The notes beneath the pieces were generated by a model. The model had not been told where the DNA came from, did not search any database, and was given only the letters and a program-made list of their open reading frames with translations. From contig NC_088302.1 of assembly GCF_032854445.1 (NCBI RefSeq), forward strand, positions 15,247,338-15,311,337: a stretch of 64,000 bases of DNA. Direction: 5' to 3'. The position numbers and the translations under genes are program-made. Within the stretch, counting starts at the first letter, position 1; each line of letters begins with the position of its first letter. Positions 53,446 to 64,000 of the stretch are shown here, piece by piece. This stretch comes from Liolophura sinensis. Lineage: Eukaryota; Mollusca; Polyplacophora; Chitonida; Chitonidae.

Positions 53446-54383
53446 GTATTAAGGAAACGGCCCGGGGTCGGCATACGTCTGAAGGGAGCCTGAGGGATGC
53501 GGGACGACGGACGCTAACTCACAGGCCCCACCGATAGGGTATCCGGAGAACAAAGTGGGGGCAACAACAAAGGGCTAACAATGGAAATGCAGACGTTCGG
53601 GAGACGGCCCGTCCCAGAGCGCTCTGGGCGGCTGATGAGGCAAGACGAGAGAGACGACGGTCTGACTGGCGCTAACTTTATGAGAATAGGACACAGGCCT
53701 AACTATGAGCTAGCCCGTGGGGTTCCAGACAGGTCTCACATAGGTGGGGACATGGGGTTAAGAAGTGTTAGTGCTTCCAGTGGATACGGGACTCGAGAGG
53801 ATAGCAGTTCGTCCGAGGATATAGCTTTGAGAAGTTTACCAGGTGCTGTTGGCTGGACGGGACGTTCCGGGGACACGGAGTACCCCTATAACCCCCGGGA
53901 ACTACTGTTGGAAAGAAATGGCAACTATTACTCTACCGTGAAACCTTTGATAACTGTTGTGAAACCTAAGCCAGGAGTACAAGTCAGAGCGAGAATATCG
54001 CTACCCCCTTCTCCAACGGGAGAGGAGGATGACAACTACAACATCTCAAAACAGCCTGAGTATGGAAAACTCGAGGTAAACTTGGGAGACATGCTTGAAC
54101 GTCTTCAGTCCGACTTGGTCGGTTTGAGAGACAGCCTTCGGGGTGATATGAGAGACGCCGAACCCCTGCTGACATCAAGCATCAACGCTACAAAAGCCGC
54201 AAAACCCGAAAGAACTTACGAAGAATTGGAAGTTACATTGGTTAAAGGACGCGCCAAATCTGAATATTCCAAACCGGGACGGCCTAAGTTGACCTTCCGC
54301 CAGAAGTTTCTTCAAGAGCTGGGTTCTTTGGGCAAAAGCGGGTTTAAAACCGCCCTGCAGCCGGAAGCTAATCCCTGTGTAAG
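53446..54383 (+). CDS. 5' coding exon of an unrecognised gene
   Basis: Coding starts at 53581 (AACAATGG, strong context, first ATG after an in-frame TAA at 53515) and runs 267 codons to a donor AAG|GTAGGT at 54383/54384; TGT|GTAAGG five bases earlier is an alternative. A 26-base pyrimidine-rich run ending TAATTAAAG (to 53445) is a strong acceptor, so 53446-53580 is probably 5' UTR and this is not the first exon. The peptide is Ser/Arg-rich and mostly disordered (RSVSASSGYGTREDSSSSED), with a likely amphipathic helix around LEVNLGDMLERLQSDLVGLR and a basic end (RPKLTFRQKFLQELGSLGK). No signal peptide or membrane span; it would be a cytoplasmic N-terminal region. I do not recognise the family. 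Downstream exons must lie at or beyond 54.4 kb and were not found. Confidence 0.75.
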
Positions 54384-56780
54384 GTAGGTGGACCATCCTT
54401 ATTTTGCATCTGATAGTTTTGAAAATACAGCCAAATCCAATCGATCCGACGGGCTTATCCTGAGGTGCCCGGGAATCCGGATAGGTATGCTACCTGGCCC
54501 AGATAAAGCTCTGTCCATCGAAGTGCACCACTAAGGGAGATAATGCGGTAGGTTCAACAATTTGCATATAGCAGTATGTATGTATAAAGCTTGTATAGTA
54601 CGTTGTGTTTGCATGTATAGGAGGGAATTTCTTACGTCTTTATATGGATAACATAGATCGTGACCATATTATTGAATACTTTACTCAGTAATTCCCTAAG
54701 AGATTAACGTTTGAAATTGATTGTGGTTTCGATAATATTTTGATTGGTATATATGTGTACTGCTCATCCAGAACGCAACCGACGAACAACAGCAGGTATA
54801 TACAGCAAGTTCGCTTGCATGCAGGCACGGCAGGCACATTTGTGTGACGTGAGGAAGCGTCATTGGCATAACGTGTGCCATTGCCGTTGCCGGCGTATGT
54901 TGTTTTGTGGCAAATATGTAGACATTCAAGGTCACAATGCTGTATGCCATGGCATATAGATGTATGTATATGTAAATATATGTTGGCGAAGAAGTTCCAT
55001 TGTGGGAACCTTGTTTGTGATTCAAGGAGAACCAGTGAGGTTGATCAGTGCAACATTTCCGTGCTATCTGAAGGACACCCTTAGAGGACACGTGATAGGT
55101 GTATGGGGAGAAATACATTTACTTTGTCTTGTTTAACCGATGTTTTAAGGCGAAGTTAATGAAATTACACCTGTACCACGATGTCACCTTTATGGGCCAT
55201 GCCACTGAATTGTTAAAGACCTGTTGTCTCCAGCGAACTGCATTTACAGTATACCGAACCTGCAGTTAATATACAGTCATTTAAATTATAATGACAACAC
55301 AGCATTCTACGTAATTCTAGACCAAAGACGCCTAATAAGTTGCGATTAACATTAGTGTATTTTTTGTACCTAATTCTGCTTAGGTCATGGTGCTATGGGG
55401 CGTGTAATTTGCCACTATTTAAGCATTTACATGATCAGTTACAACAAAACCTTAACTAAGGTATATTGGCGAGAAACCGTATTTCACCGGTTACGTGTGA
55501 CCATTTGCCGCTGCTCTGGTTTAACTCTCTATACTGTACGTCTTATTTGCAGTACACCAAGCCTAGTGTTAATGTACAATCCTGTTGAAAGAAACATATC
55601 TCCCTGAGAAGTATACAAACACCAATGTCCGTAAGCGACCTTAGAACGTGGATATATGTAACAATTAAGTGTCTTCATTAGACCTAGCGCAATTCTTTCA
55701 ATACGAGAACTGCAGGTAAACTATGGAAAATCCCGTTGTTATTACATGTATGTGGTTATTAATATAGGTTTATGGAGATTTGTTGGTTGTCCAAGTCGGG
55801 TCCATACAGGCAGATGTATCCATGGTTATATATATGTTTGTGGCGATGTTGTTGACACAAGTCGATACTTGTCAGCTGCACCATGTATCTACGTGTTTCA
55901 CGTTGTTGTATACAGCCTATAGATCGCTGAGGTTCGATGACAAAATATTGTTCGCATAATATGTTAGATCTGACGTCAGTATCGGAGTATGAACTGAGAC
56001 ACCGCGATATAGATGGATTTATCGGTATATTTGGATAATGATGTATAGACATTTGTCAGCATACTGATATGGACAGGGTTTTCTGTTTATTGAGGTTCCA
56101 GTGTAGACAGATTTTGCCAGTATCCTCAGATACTTATGAAGACAGATTTGTCGGCATACTCTGATACTCATGATGATGGCTTGGTCGGTATACCCAGTCT
56201 GTCTTCATAATTATCTGGGTATACCCTATATGAGTATACCGATTAATCTGTGATTGGTGTCGGTATGTTCATAAAGGGACATTTGGAGCCAGTGCAACGC
56301 ACGTGGGTTTGTTGTAGGCTTAACCCCATAACTTTTGTCATTTCGTCGACATATGATCAAAATTCATCATCAATAATGTTTCATGTGTCGGTTAGAATGA
56401 TGCTATAGATAAAGAAAATGCACGTATAAATAAGAACAAAGGGAAGACATGATGAAATACGTGACACACCGTTTTCGACTGATTCGTCGGGATACTAGAA
56501 ATATCTACTAGAAAGGTTTATGTACAATACCCAGCGAAACATTTGTCGGTATTATCTGGTACCATCATATCATGACTGGATTTTACTAGTTTATAAATAT
56601 ACTGTACATGAACCTATTTTCAGAAAGTAATAAAGGAAATGACAGTGTCATTTTTGAACATAATCAGTGGTAAGTTAGCCAGTTACAAGTGTAACAAAGG
56701 TAGCTTAATGTATAGCAGTTAGCTTGAACAGATTTTTTTCACTATCTTCGCCATTGTGTATGTGCACCAGTTTTGGTTAC
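54384..56780. other. presumed first part of the downstream intron
   Basis: No further exon was recognised. A degenerate stretch at about 55985-56270 repeats GACAGATTTGTCGGCATACT-like blocks every 38-40 bp with some inversion. A CRE TGACGTCA is at 55971-55978. Confidence 0.4.
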
Positions 56781-57340
56781 TAGCTCTGCGGTCCTGGATA
56801 TGAATAGGTTTTTGGAGTCCACTTCCTCTCTATTGTGGATTAGGACATGTTTTTGGATTCTACCCTATCTTTTACAGATGTCGACGTAATTCTGGATTCT
56901 ATCCTACATGTTGTTGACTTGAACATGTTTTTGTATTCTATATTCCCTGTTGCGGATTTGGACACGATTTTGGATTCTATCGTCCCTATTGTCAGATTTT
57001 GATTTCTGTTCTCCGTGCTGCAGATTTGGACATGTTTTTTCCCTACCTACTTGTTGTTAATCTGGACATCCTTTTGGAGCCCATCTTACCTGTTGTTCAT
57101 TTTGACATGCTTTTGGGCTCTGTCCTATACCTATTGTGAACTTTGACATGCTTTTGGGTTCTGTCCTATACTTATTGTGAACTTTGACATGCTTTTGGGT
57201 TCTATCCTATACTTATTGTGAACTTTGACATGCTTTTGGGTTCTATCCTATACATGTTGTGAACTTTGACATGCTTTGGGGTTCTATTCTATACCCATTG
57301 TGGATTTTCACCTGCTTTTGGGTTCTATCTGCCCTATGCA
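56780..57340. repeat. 41-bp minisatellite with a homogeneous core
   Basis: Unit core TTTGACATGCTTTTGGGTTC then TATCCTATACTTATTGTGAAC. Exact 41-bp spacing is seen at 57104, 57145, 57186 and 57227. Units become increasingly diverged toward 56780, giving about 13 recognisable copies. It lies in the presumed intron of the 53.6-kb gene or in its flank. Confidence 0.85.
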
Positions 57341-59525
57341 TGTTGGGTATTTGGACAACAGATTTTTAGTGAGTATTCCCATTGCTATGCATTTGAACAC
57401 TTTCTTGGTGATACTTTCCTATCTGCATTGCGAATTGCGGGTAATCCACAATCCACGACTCAGTTGGCCCTCCGATTGCACTTCAGCTTTTGCCGACGCC
57501 AGTATAATATACTCCGTTAGCTGATGCTACGAAGATTACATTGTATGTATGTCGATTACATGTGTAATAAGCAGGATGCTGGGTTGTTGTCCCAGTGGCT
57601 TGGCGTCGCATTTCCTCATCGTGTGATTTGTTTGCCATTACCAGTGTCGCATGGACAAAACTCCCGTGTTGAATATACATTGACAACTGGCGACATTAGC
57701 CCAGGGTGAGCTGATCAATGAACAAGATCAACTCTATCACTCCACACGGAGCTTCAAAGGCCAGGCAGCGCATGCAATTGAGACCACTTACTATGTAAGA
57801 GGATAGCACGGAGACTGATCGATACGGTCGATCAATAACAGGTTAATCGCAGTATTTATCTCGAGGATAGTGCTCTGTCGTCTCCCAGCTACAGCTGTTT
57901 CCCTCACAGATCGTCTGCCTTTCCGCTGCTACTACATTAGACGTTAACATCAACCCGCCAAGGAAACCGCGACCCGGTGTGCGGTGTCACGTGTACAAGA
58001 CAGAGATCCACGTGGCCTCGCGCTGTGATGACGTCACACGTGTGTAGCAGGCAAGTCATACTCCTCACAGCCCAGGTACAACGTCAATCTTGTCTAGTGG
58101 TGTCAGTGATGTAAGGCCAGCGTAGAGAGTGGCACAGGCACTGATTATCATGTTGGCTAATATACGTCAGCTGCTGATGCAAATATCTGGTACTTGAGCT
58201 TTTCTGTCTGATATATTTGCTATAAATATTTAGATGGGGCTTTCGCTTTCATTGCTTTATTAGGAATATCAAGACAGTATTTCTATGTAACACCATTTTT
58301 TGTAATTCTACCTAATTAGAACAACATGCCAAAGACACCAGACATGATGAGCCTCTTTACTACACGTGTGTTAACAATAGGCTGACCGATATCTCGTATA
58401 TTCCCTGGTGCAGAATGCCATGCGAAATAGATCACCAGTCAAGTAATAAGCCGTACGCCTGATTTAATCAGTTGCATTCTAAGTTACCTGGGGCCACTTT
58501 TAGTAAATGAGAAGAAAAAAAGAAATAACACAACGAAATAACCACAGCGATTTGAGCCGGTTAAACATCCAAATTCGATACAATGAGCTATCGATATTAA
58601 TCAGAGCAACTTCATGTTGTACAATGTTTTGATTAAACCACAGAATGCCATATGTCTCAACAAGAAAGGGTCATAAGGGCGATCAAATCTGCTGGACTGA
58701 TATAAAGTTTTATGTGGATTAATAAACCTGGTTACATCTGTTGATGAGACTTCATGCTATATGACCTAACGTTATGTGCACCTGTTTTGGCGTCTAGGAA
58801 ACGCATGGTAGGATTTGCTCCTTCTGATAAACCATCTGAAGCCAGAGCAGTTGTATACTGTCATTTGAAAACAACAACATATCGGATATCGGATGAAAAG
58901 GCAAAAAGGACAGCACGGCACATCCAGGTTGCTTTGCATTAAATCGTTACTTTAAATCACTGCAAGAGCGCTAAATCAACCTTAGCCATTCTTTCTGTTA
59001 CCGAGTCCCGCGGAAGTGCCGAGTTTCGCTTACGAGCTCATCACGGAACGCACTGCATCATAAACACGACGTTTTCGTCCAATAACAGCTAATAAAAGCG
59101 CGGATTTTATAGGCATCACCGGAACCGCCAGCAAAGTAGCTTTACGACCCGGTCCGTCCACCGCGTTTTACGGCCGACAATAATTACGAGTTTCAAGGCA
59201 ACATTCAGACTCCGCTTTATCTGGCTTTCCCTCAGATTCACAACTGAAAAGGTCATGTGAACATGGAATACGACAAAAACACAATTATTCTAACTGTTCA
59301 ATGACCTGTACCTCTGTTCACATATAACGGCAATATTTCCCCCCCTAAACATTGATGCCATCATGTCTTAGTTATATATCTTATTTCTGGGTAACTGCAC
59401 ACTTCATATATATTTCTCCAGGTTTTTGTTTTGTTACATTTATGCTCAAAGATTCTGTTAGACGATCTGTCAGCCATGATATTTTCTGTGTTTAGAATAT
59501 GAGATATTGTGTTACAAAGTTGTCA

Positions 59526-59526
<1 letters not shown>
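57341..59526. other. spacer with a regulatory-looking cluster
   Basis: Apart from the E-box/CRE cluster at 57988-58042, there is a CpG-richer stretch at 58990-59230 with CCAATAACAGC and TAATAAAAGC elements that could be a promoter; no transcript unit is evident. Confidence 0.35.
57988..58042. promoter_or_regulatory. cluster of three CACGTG E-boxes and a CRE
   Basis: CACGTG occurs at 57988-57993, 58009-58014 and 58037-58042, and TGACGTCA at 58029-58036 directly abuts the last one (TGACGTCACACGTG). All lie within 55 bp of CpG-rich sequence. Such motifs bind bHLH factors (USF, MITF/TFE, CLOCK type) and CREB/ATF. Target gene unknown. Confidence 0.5.

Positions 59527-59613
<87 letters not shown>
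59527..59613. repeat. (TA)n microsatellite
   Basis: About 86 bp of perfect alternating TA. Confidence 0.97.
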
Positions 59614-59616
<3 letters not shown>

Positions 59617-62600
59617 TATGTATCACCCCAGATCAGTAGATCAGTCAGAAGGATTTAAGTTTTCTGACACGTGCCACATATGGTAAACAGGAAGTTCTTT
59701 CTGAACTAGAGGTGAAGCAGATCGTAGCTTAACAATGCCATGTTTTTACTGGATGACTTCCCAGTGCATGCGCACTACCTACTTCATTGACAACATTGTC
59801 GCAAAAACAACATAGAATACTACAGAATATAGAACAAAGGACATCGTCCATTGAACTCGACTTGCTTAAGGCGGATTTCCCCGTTGTTCCTGGAAACAAT
59901 CAAAGCTATTCAAAAGCTGTACAATAGTGCAGTTTGTGTTTGGAAAGAGGCAGCATATGAAATGTAATACTGAACGTTTTAATAAAACATGTATGTTTCT
60001 AACATTACAGGCAGAATCAAATGATAAAACAAACTATGTAGGTGATATCCTCGAGGAGTTATCTTTCCGGTGGTGGTAATTTATCGGAAATGTATTGGAA
60101 ATTCTTGTATTCATTGTGCAGTTGCTCTCCTTTATTTATGACATTTGTTTATTTTCTCCCACCAGTATACTCGAGGATGCAAGGTCGGCGCGTTACGGGC
60201 TGTAGCATACATGTATACTTATATATATATATATATACCCTTTCCAGCTTTATTTCTTATCCACGGTACTTTTCCGATGGAGTATGTATCGAAATTGTTC
60301 TCTGTACCGTGGTAAATTTTGTAAACCCTGTTTATTTGCCCACTGTCTGGTGCTAATGTCTGTTAATGTTTGCAGAAAATTTATGAATGCGTCGGCGTTG
60401 ATGTTGACAAACGTTATGGGTGAATTACGCTCCGTCGAATTAATTCTTCGGCATATCCGGACTAATGACTATCAACCTAAAACCTTTGGGTTATTTGAGG
60501 TAAACTTTGTATTGGCCATTTGCCAGACTCAGCTAAATCTCGGCTGATTTAGTTCATGCGTTTTCACTCTGTTGGAACGATTTCAAATTACTTCCTGGTA
60601 TATCACTCAAGCTCCGGACAACCCAGGGATCGTCTGATCAGCAAGTGGTTTCTCTCCACTAGTGAGGGAAGAAAAAAAAGCCTGAAAAAACCCGATTCTC
60701 TTATCAAGCTGCCAAATTGGATTACCTACGTGCATTGTTTAAGCTTGGATAACATTTATTTAGTGGGATCTATCTACAATTTTCCACTTAAACCAGTGTC
60801 TGAGGCCAAGAAGCTAAACTTTTATAAACGTCACATTCTGTTAGGGCTATCACCATTGTATGGCTATATGTATGGGATCTTTATCGCGATGTCTGCAACA
60901 TTCTGAAGGTGAACTTATTGCCCCAATTTAAAGTCAGAAATAGCTAGTTATGTGTTACATCACAAAGTAGTTGCCAGTCTGATTGCAACTTTCCGAGCAG
61001 ACGCCATTACACTGTGTGCCAAGTACATCTCTGCCTGAAACGTAGTATTTGATATGAATGTCTAGAGAGTGAATTCAGCTGAACGTTGCACACAGCCACA
61101 TCAACTATTTGTGGAACAGAATATTCATTTATTTGAATTCGTGGCATTCAAGAATAGTCATTTGATGGAGGTAAAAGGAGAGCCTAGAGTAAACCACCGA
61201 CCTTTGGCAAGTGACTAGGCATGCACTGTACGACGCACTGATTTTTGGAACACCGCCTATAACAGGCCATGTGGACACTGTGGAATGCTTATTTCGACGA
61301 AGACTCGGGAAAACAGTGGAATAAACTAATTATGCATAACTACAGGGTATGACGTAAATGATATGAAGATTTTCGATCATTTTTGAATCTTGGCTTTAAG
61401 ACAGCCATTTCACATTTCGGGCGACGAGAATGAAGAACGTAAAAATTCTGCTGATTATTTGATTGATGGTTTACACTTTACATAAATCATGAATATTTTC
61501 TCTTACGACGTCAGTTCATATGACTGGAGAAAACCTTGTAAAAGTGACTGTATATTATATGGTAACTTCATTCAGTAGCTGTGTGCTGTGTCTGTGATAA
61601 CCTTGGTGAAATATCAAGCTTTAAACCATGTCTTTTGGTATTGAGAAGTAACATATTTTACCATACACTTGACTCTATTATAAAAGGTTGTCTGGCCTGT
61701 CTTAATTTCGAGTTGCTCAATACAGCAGACAGTCGTCATAAACTCAGATTTTTGGAAACGCTTTTAGCAATTCTGTCTCAAATTCTGTCGACCAGTCTAA
61801 AGGTTAAGGTAAACTCTGTAACAGAACAGGAACTGAACATGTTGTCTAACATGTATAGAACAGGCCGCGTGGACTAAGTTGCATACAGGATATCAACAGT
61901 AATGCAAATATATGCATATCAAGCGACAGCTGTGAATTAATAGTCGATTATTGTGAACAGGAGAGAGCTGGCAGTCAAACGGTTTAGCACCATCCATGCA
62001 TTTTAATGGGGACAAATCTGAGCCCACGACGCCCAGTGAGCCGACAGAGGGCGCTACCGATCCGTTCCAGAACCGACCGCCGACCAATGTCCTTTTCAGG
62101 AGGTCGAGACTCCATTAGTGTTTCTCTTTTGTCGCCATATTGCAAGTGTAAAACGCGTTATTTAGATGAACGTTATAATGGTGTTTGTGACAGTGTATTA
62201 GGTGTAAAACATAGTACATATACTTCTTTTGTTTTGTATTCATATCAGATTGGTGTTCAGGCAAAAGCATGGTGTCACATTTAATACCCATTTGAACAAA
62301 CTGGGACCTAGGATCACCTTGGAGGGATACCTTGTTTGAGTCCACCATATTGCATAGGTAAAACGCTACGTTTAATATTCGGACGCAAGCGACCAGTTGT
62401 TCCAAAGTGTACTAGTTGTGAAACCTGATATTAACATTATTAATATTATTATTTTGTTTGATATTCGGAACAGGCTGGTAATAATACAGAAGATGTTACC
62501 TTTTTTACATTTTTGAAGAAGGGAATGACAAATGAAAAGGAAAGCCCATATAAATCAAAATCTTCAAACAGAAAAATGTTATTTTATTTATCGTACAGAT

Positions 62601-64000
62601 GACATAATGCCCTTTAAATGTATAATTAAAGTTAACACTTTTATTTCATCAAACTGTTCTCTTGCTCGTACAGTAGTACTTGTGATCCAGACAATATGAC
62701 TACAATGTCTCTTGTCGAGAAATCTTGAGAGAAAGCACTGTGACAGAACTAGATATATGATGACATACCGATCTGTAAATGTGACATGACGATGGTAGAT
62801 AAGCACATAATACTCACACACATTCTCATTTTGTTGAAACGCTTTCGGCCAGTTATGAAGTCCACTGAACGGAAAATTGATGAATCAGAAAGTATATGTT
62901 CCATATACGAATTCAACATGATCGAAATTCCAAACTTTGATCTTAATATGTGGAATTAAGTTTGCAAACGGTGAGCTGTTTCTCCTTTGTCACTCAGAAG
63001 ATATGTTTGCATGTTTTAGTTTTTAAAAAATCCACACTTGTTTGACTATGTTTTGGAAAAAGTGGCCTCACACCGCGCCGAAGGAATTGTCTGGAATTAG
63101 CGCGATCTGAGAGGAGGGATTTGTCGCGTTTTTACGGTAAGGCGAGACACCTTGGCCTGTGAGGTAAATCCCTGGGAGGAGATAAATGCTGAACTGAAAT
63201 CCCCAAAACTGATTGGAAAATAGGCTCATGGCTTATACTTCCTCTCAGTAACACATCAGCCCGCGGGCAGACAGCGGGAGATGACTTACGTTGACTTAAT
63301 CCCACTGCAGTCGCGTCCAGCATTCAAAGATAAACTCAACACGCCAGAAAGATGGAGTAGGAAGACCTAGCGCCGACCATTACAGGCCACTGTACAAGGA
63401 CAGAGCTCCCACTTTACGATACAGATTAGTAGCGAAAACTTCTGTCAGTAATTACGGACTAATCCGAATCTGTCCTTAACTCCGTAAATGTAAAGGATCA
63501 GCCCGAAGTGTGTTGTAGAACAAGGCACGGACAACTGGTGTTAGGGCTTCGTCCAGACAACTGGATAATCGGGCTAATTAGGAAAGACGAAAACTAATTA
63601 GCCTTTGTCCTTGTAAGGTGAAGGAAGCGTGTGGTAATCAGCTGGAGAAAGTCCACAGGGAACGCTTCCGGCGAAGAGGATGAATGTCGATAATAAAATA
63701 ACGTTGATGCTGGATATAAATGTTCTGTACACAGAATACATAAAGGAGGAGAAATATCAGGGTTTTTGTTTCAGTGTATAGGTTCCGATTTACCCAGTAG
63801 CAATCATTATCTCTACTGAATCATTCTGAAAGTCTATGCTGTATATGACTAATTTATTTGAAGGTTGCTTTTAACACCATACGTTATGTCATACACTGTT
63901 TATCACAGAAAACCACTCGCATTTTTATCTATGAAAGACCACTTTTCTTCCACCAATATGGTATACATATCTCTACGTCACATGTTTGGAAGTTCGTCAG
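59614..64000. other. right-edge spacer, no supported gene
   Basis: Contains a diverged inverted family B fragment (61135-61245). At the very edge, the start of a plus-strand family B copy (63978-64000, ACGTCACATGTTTGGAAGTT) is cut by the window. Several 60-116-codon open frames at 60.0-60.9 kb and 61.6-61.9 kb have no recognised domains. Confidence 0.45.

Noticed and set aside
60556..60906. 116-codon frame
   Set aside because: No recognised domain and no supporting splice signals; composition resembles the surrounding spacer.

Overview
The window looks like animal nuclear DNA: intron-split genes with GT-AG boundaries, AT-rich spacers, tRNA-headed SINE-like repeats, a decayed DIRS-type retrotransposon, TIR elements and long microsatellites. 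The SINE-like repeats resemble ones I associate with marine lophotrochozoans (molluscs, brachiopods). That placement is an inference, since no rRNA or species marker is present. No prokaryotic operon, CRISPR array or plasmid/phage module is visible.

Layout. 0-5.6 kb holds a candidate minus-strand exon near the left edge, a 2.2-kb minisatellite with 39-bp and 33-bp periods, and a TA microsatellite. 5.6-6.4 kb carries the exons of a glutaredoxin-like gene (C5orf63/YDR286C type). 7.2-11.4 kb is a broken DIRS-like tyrosine-recombinase retrotransposon (gag, RT, RNase H, recombinase). 11.8-19.7 kb is a four-coding-exon gene for a membrane RING-CH E3 ubiquitin ligase of the MARCHF2/3 type (485 aa predicted). 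20-53 kb is mostly gene-poor, with SINE-like copies, two TTAA-flanked TIR elements, a small foldback family and duplicated segments. 53.4-54.4 kb is a long 5' coding exon of an unrecognised gene running rightward. 54.4-64 kb is noncoding by sight, with a 41-bp minisatellite, a compact E-box/CRE cluster and a TA tract.

The most striking structure is intron 3 of the MARCH gene. About 65 tandem 58-bp units fill it, and the first unit is the 3' end of exon 3 plus its own 5' splice site. The array therefore repeats an exon end and a consensus-like donor (CTG|GTAAGT) dozens of times before the single downstream acceptor. It includes a 900-bp higher-order duplication and decayed units at the far end. 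This is seen directly in the sequence; any effect on splicing is inference.

The three genes show no operon-like relation. Predicted roles are thiol redox chemistry (glutaredoxin-like) and ubiquitination of membrane proteins (MARCH); the third is unknown.
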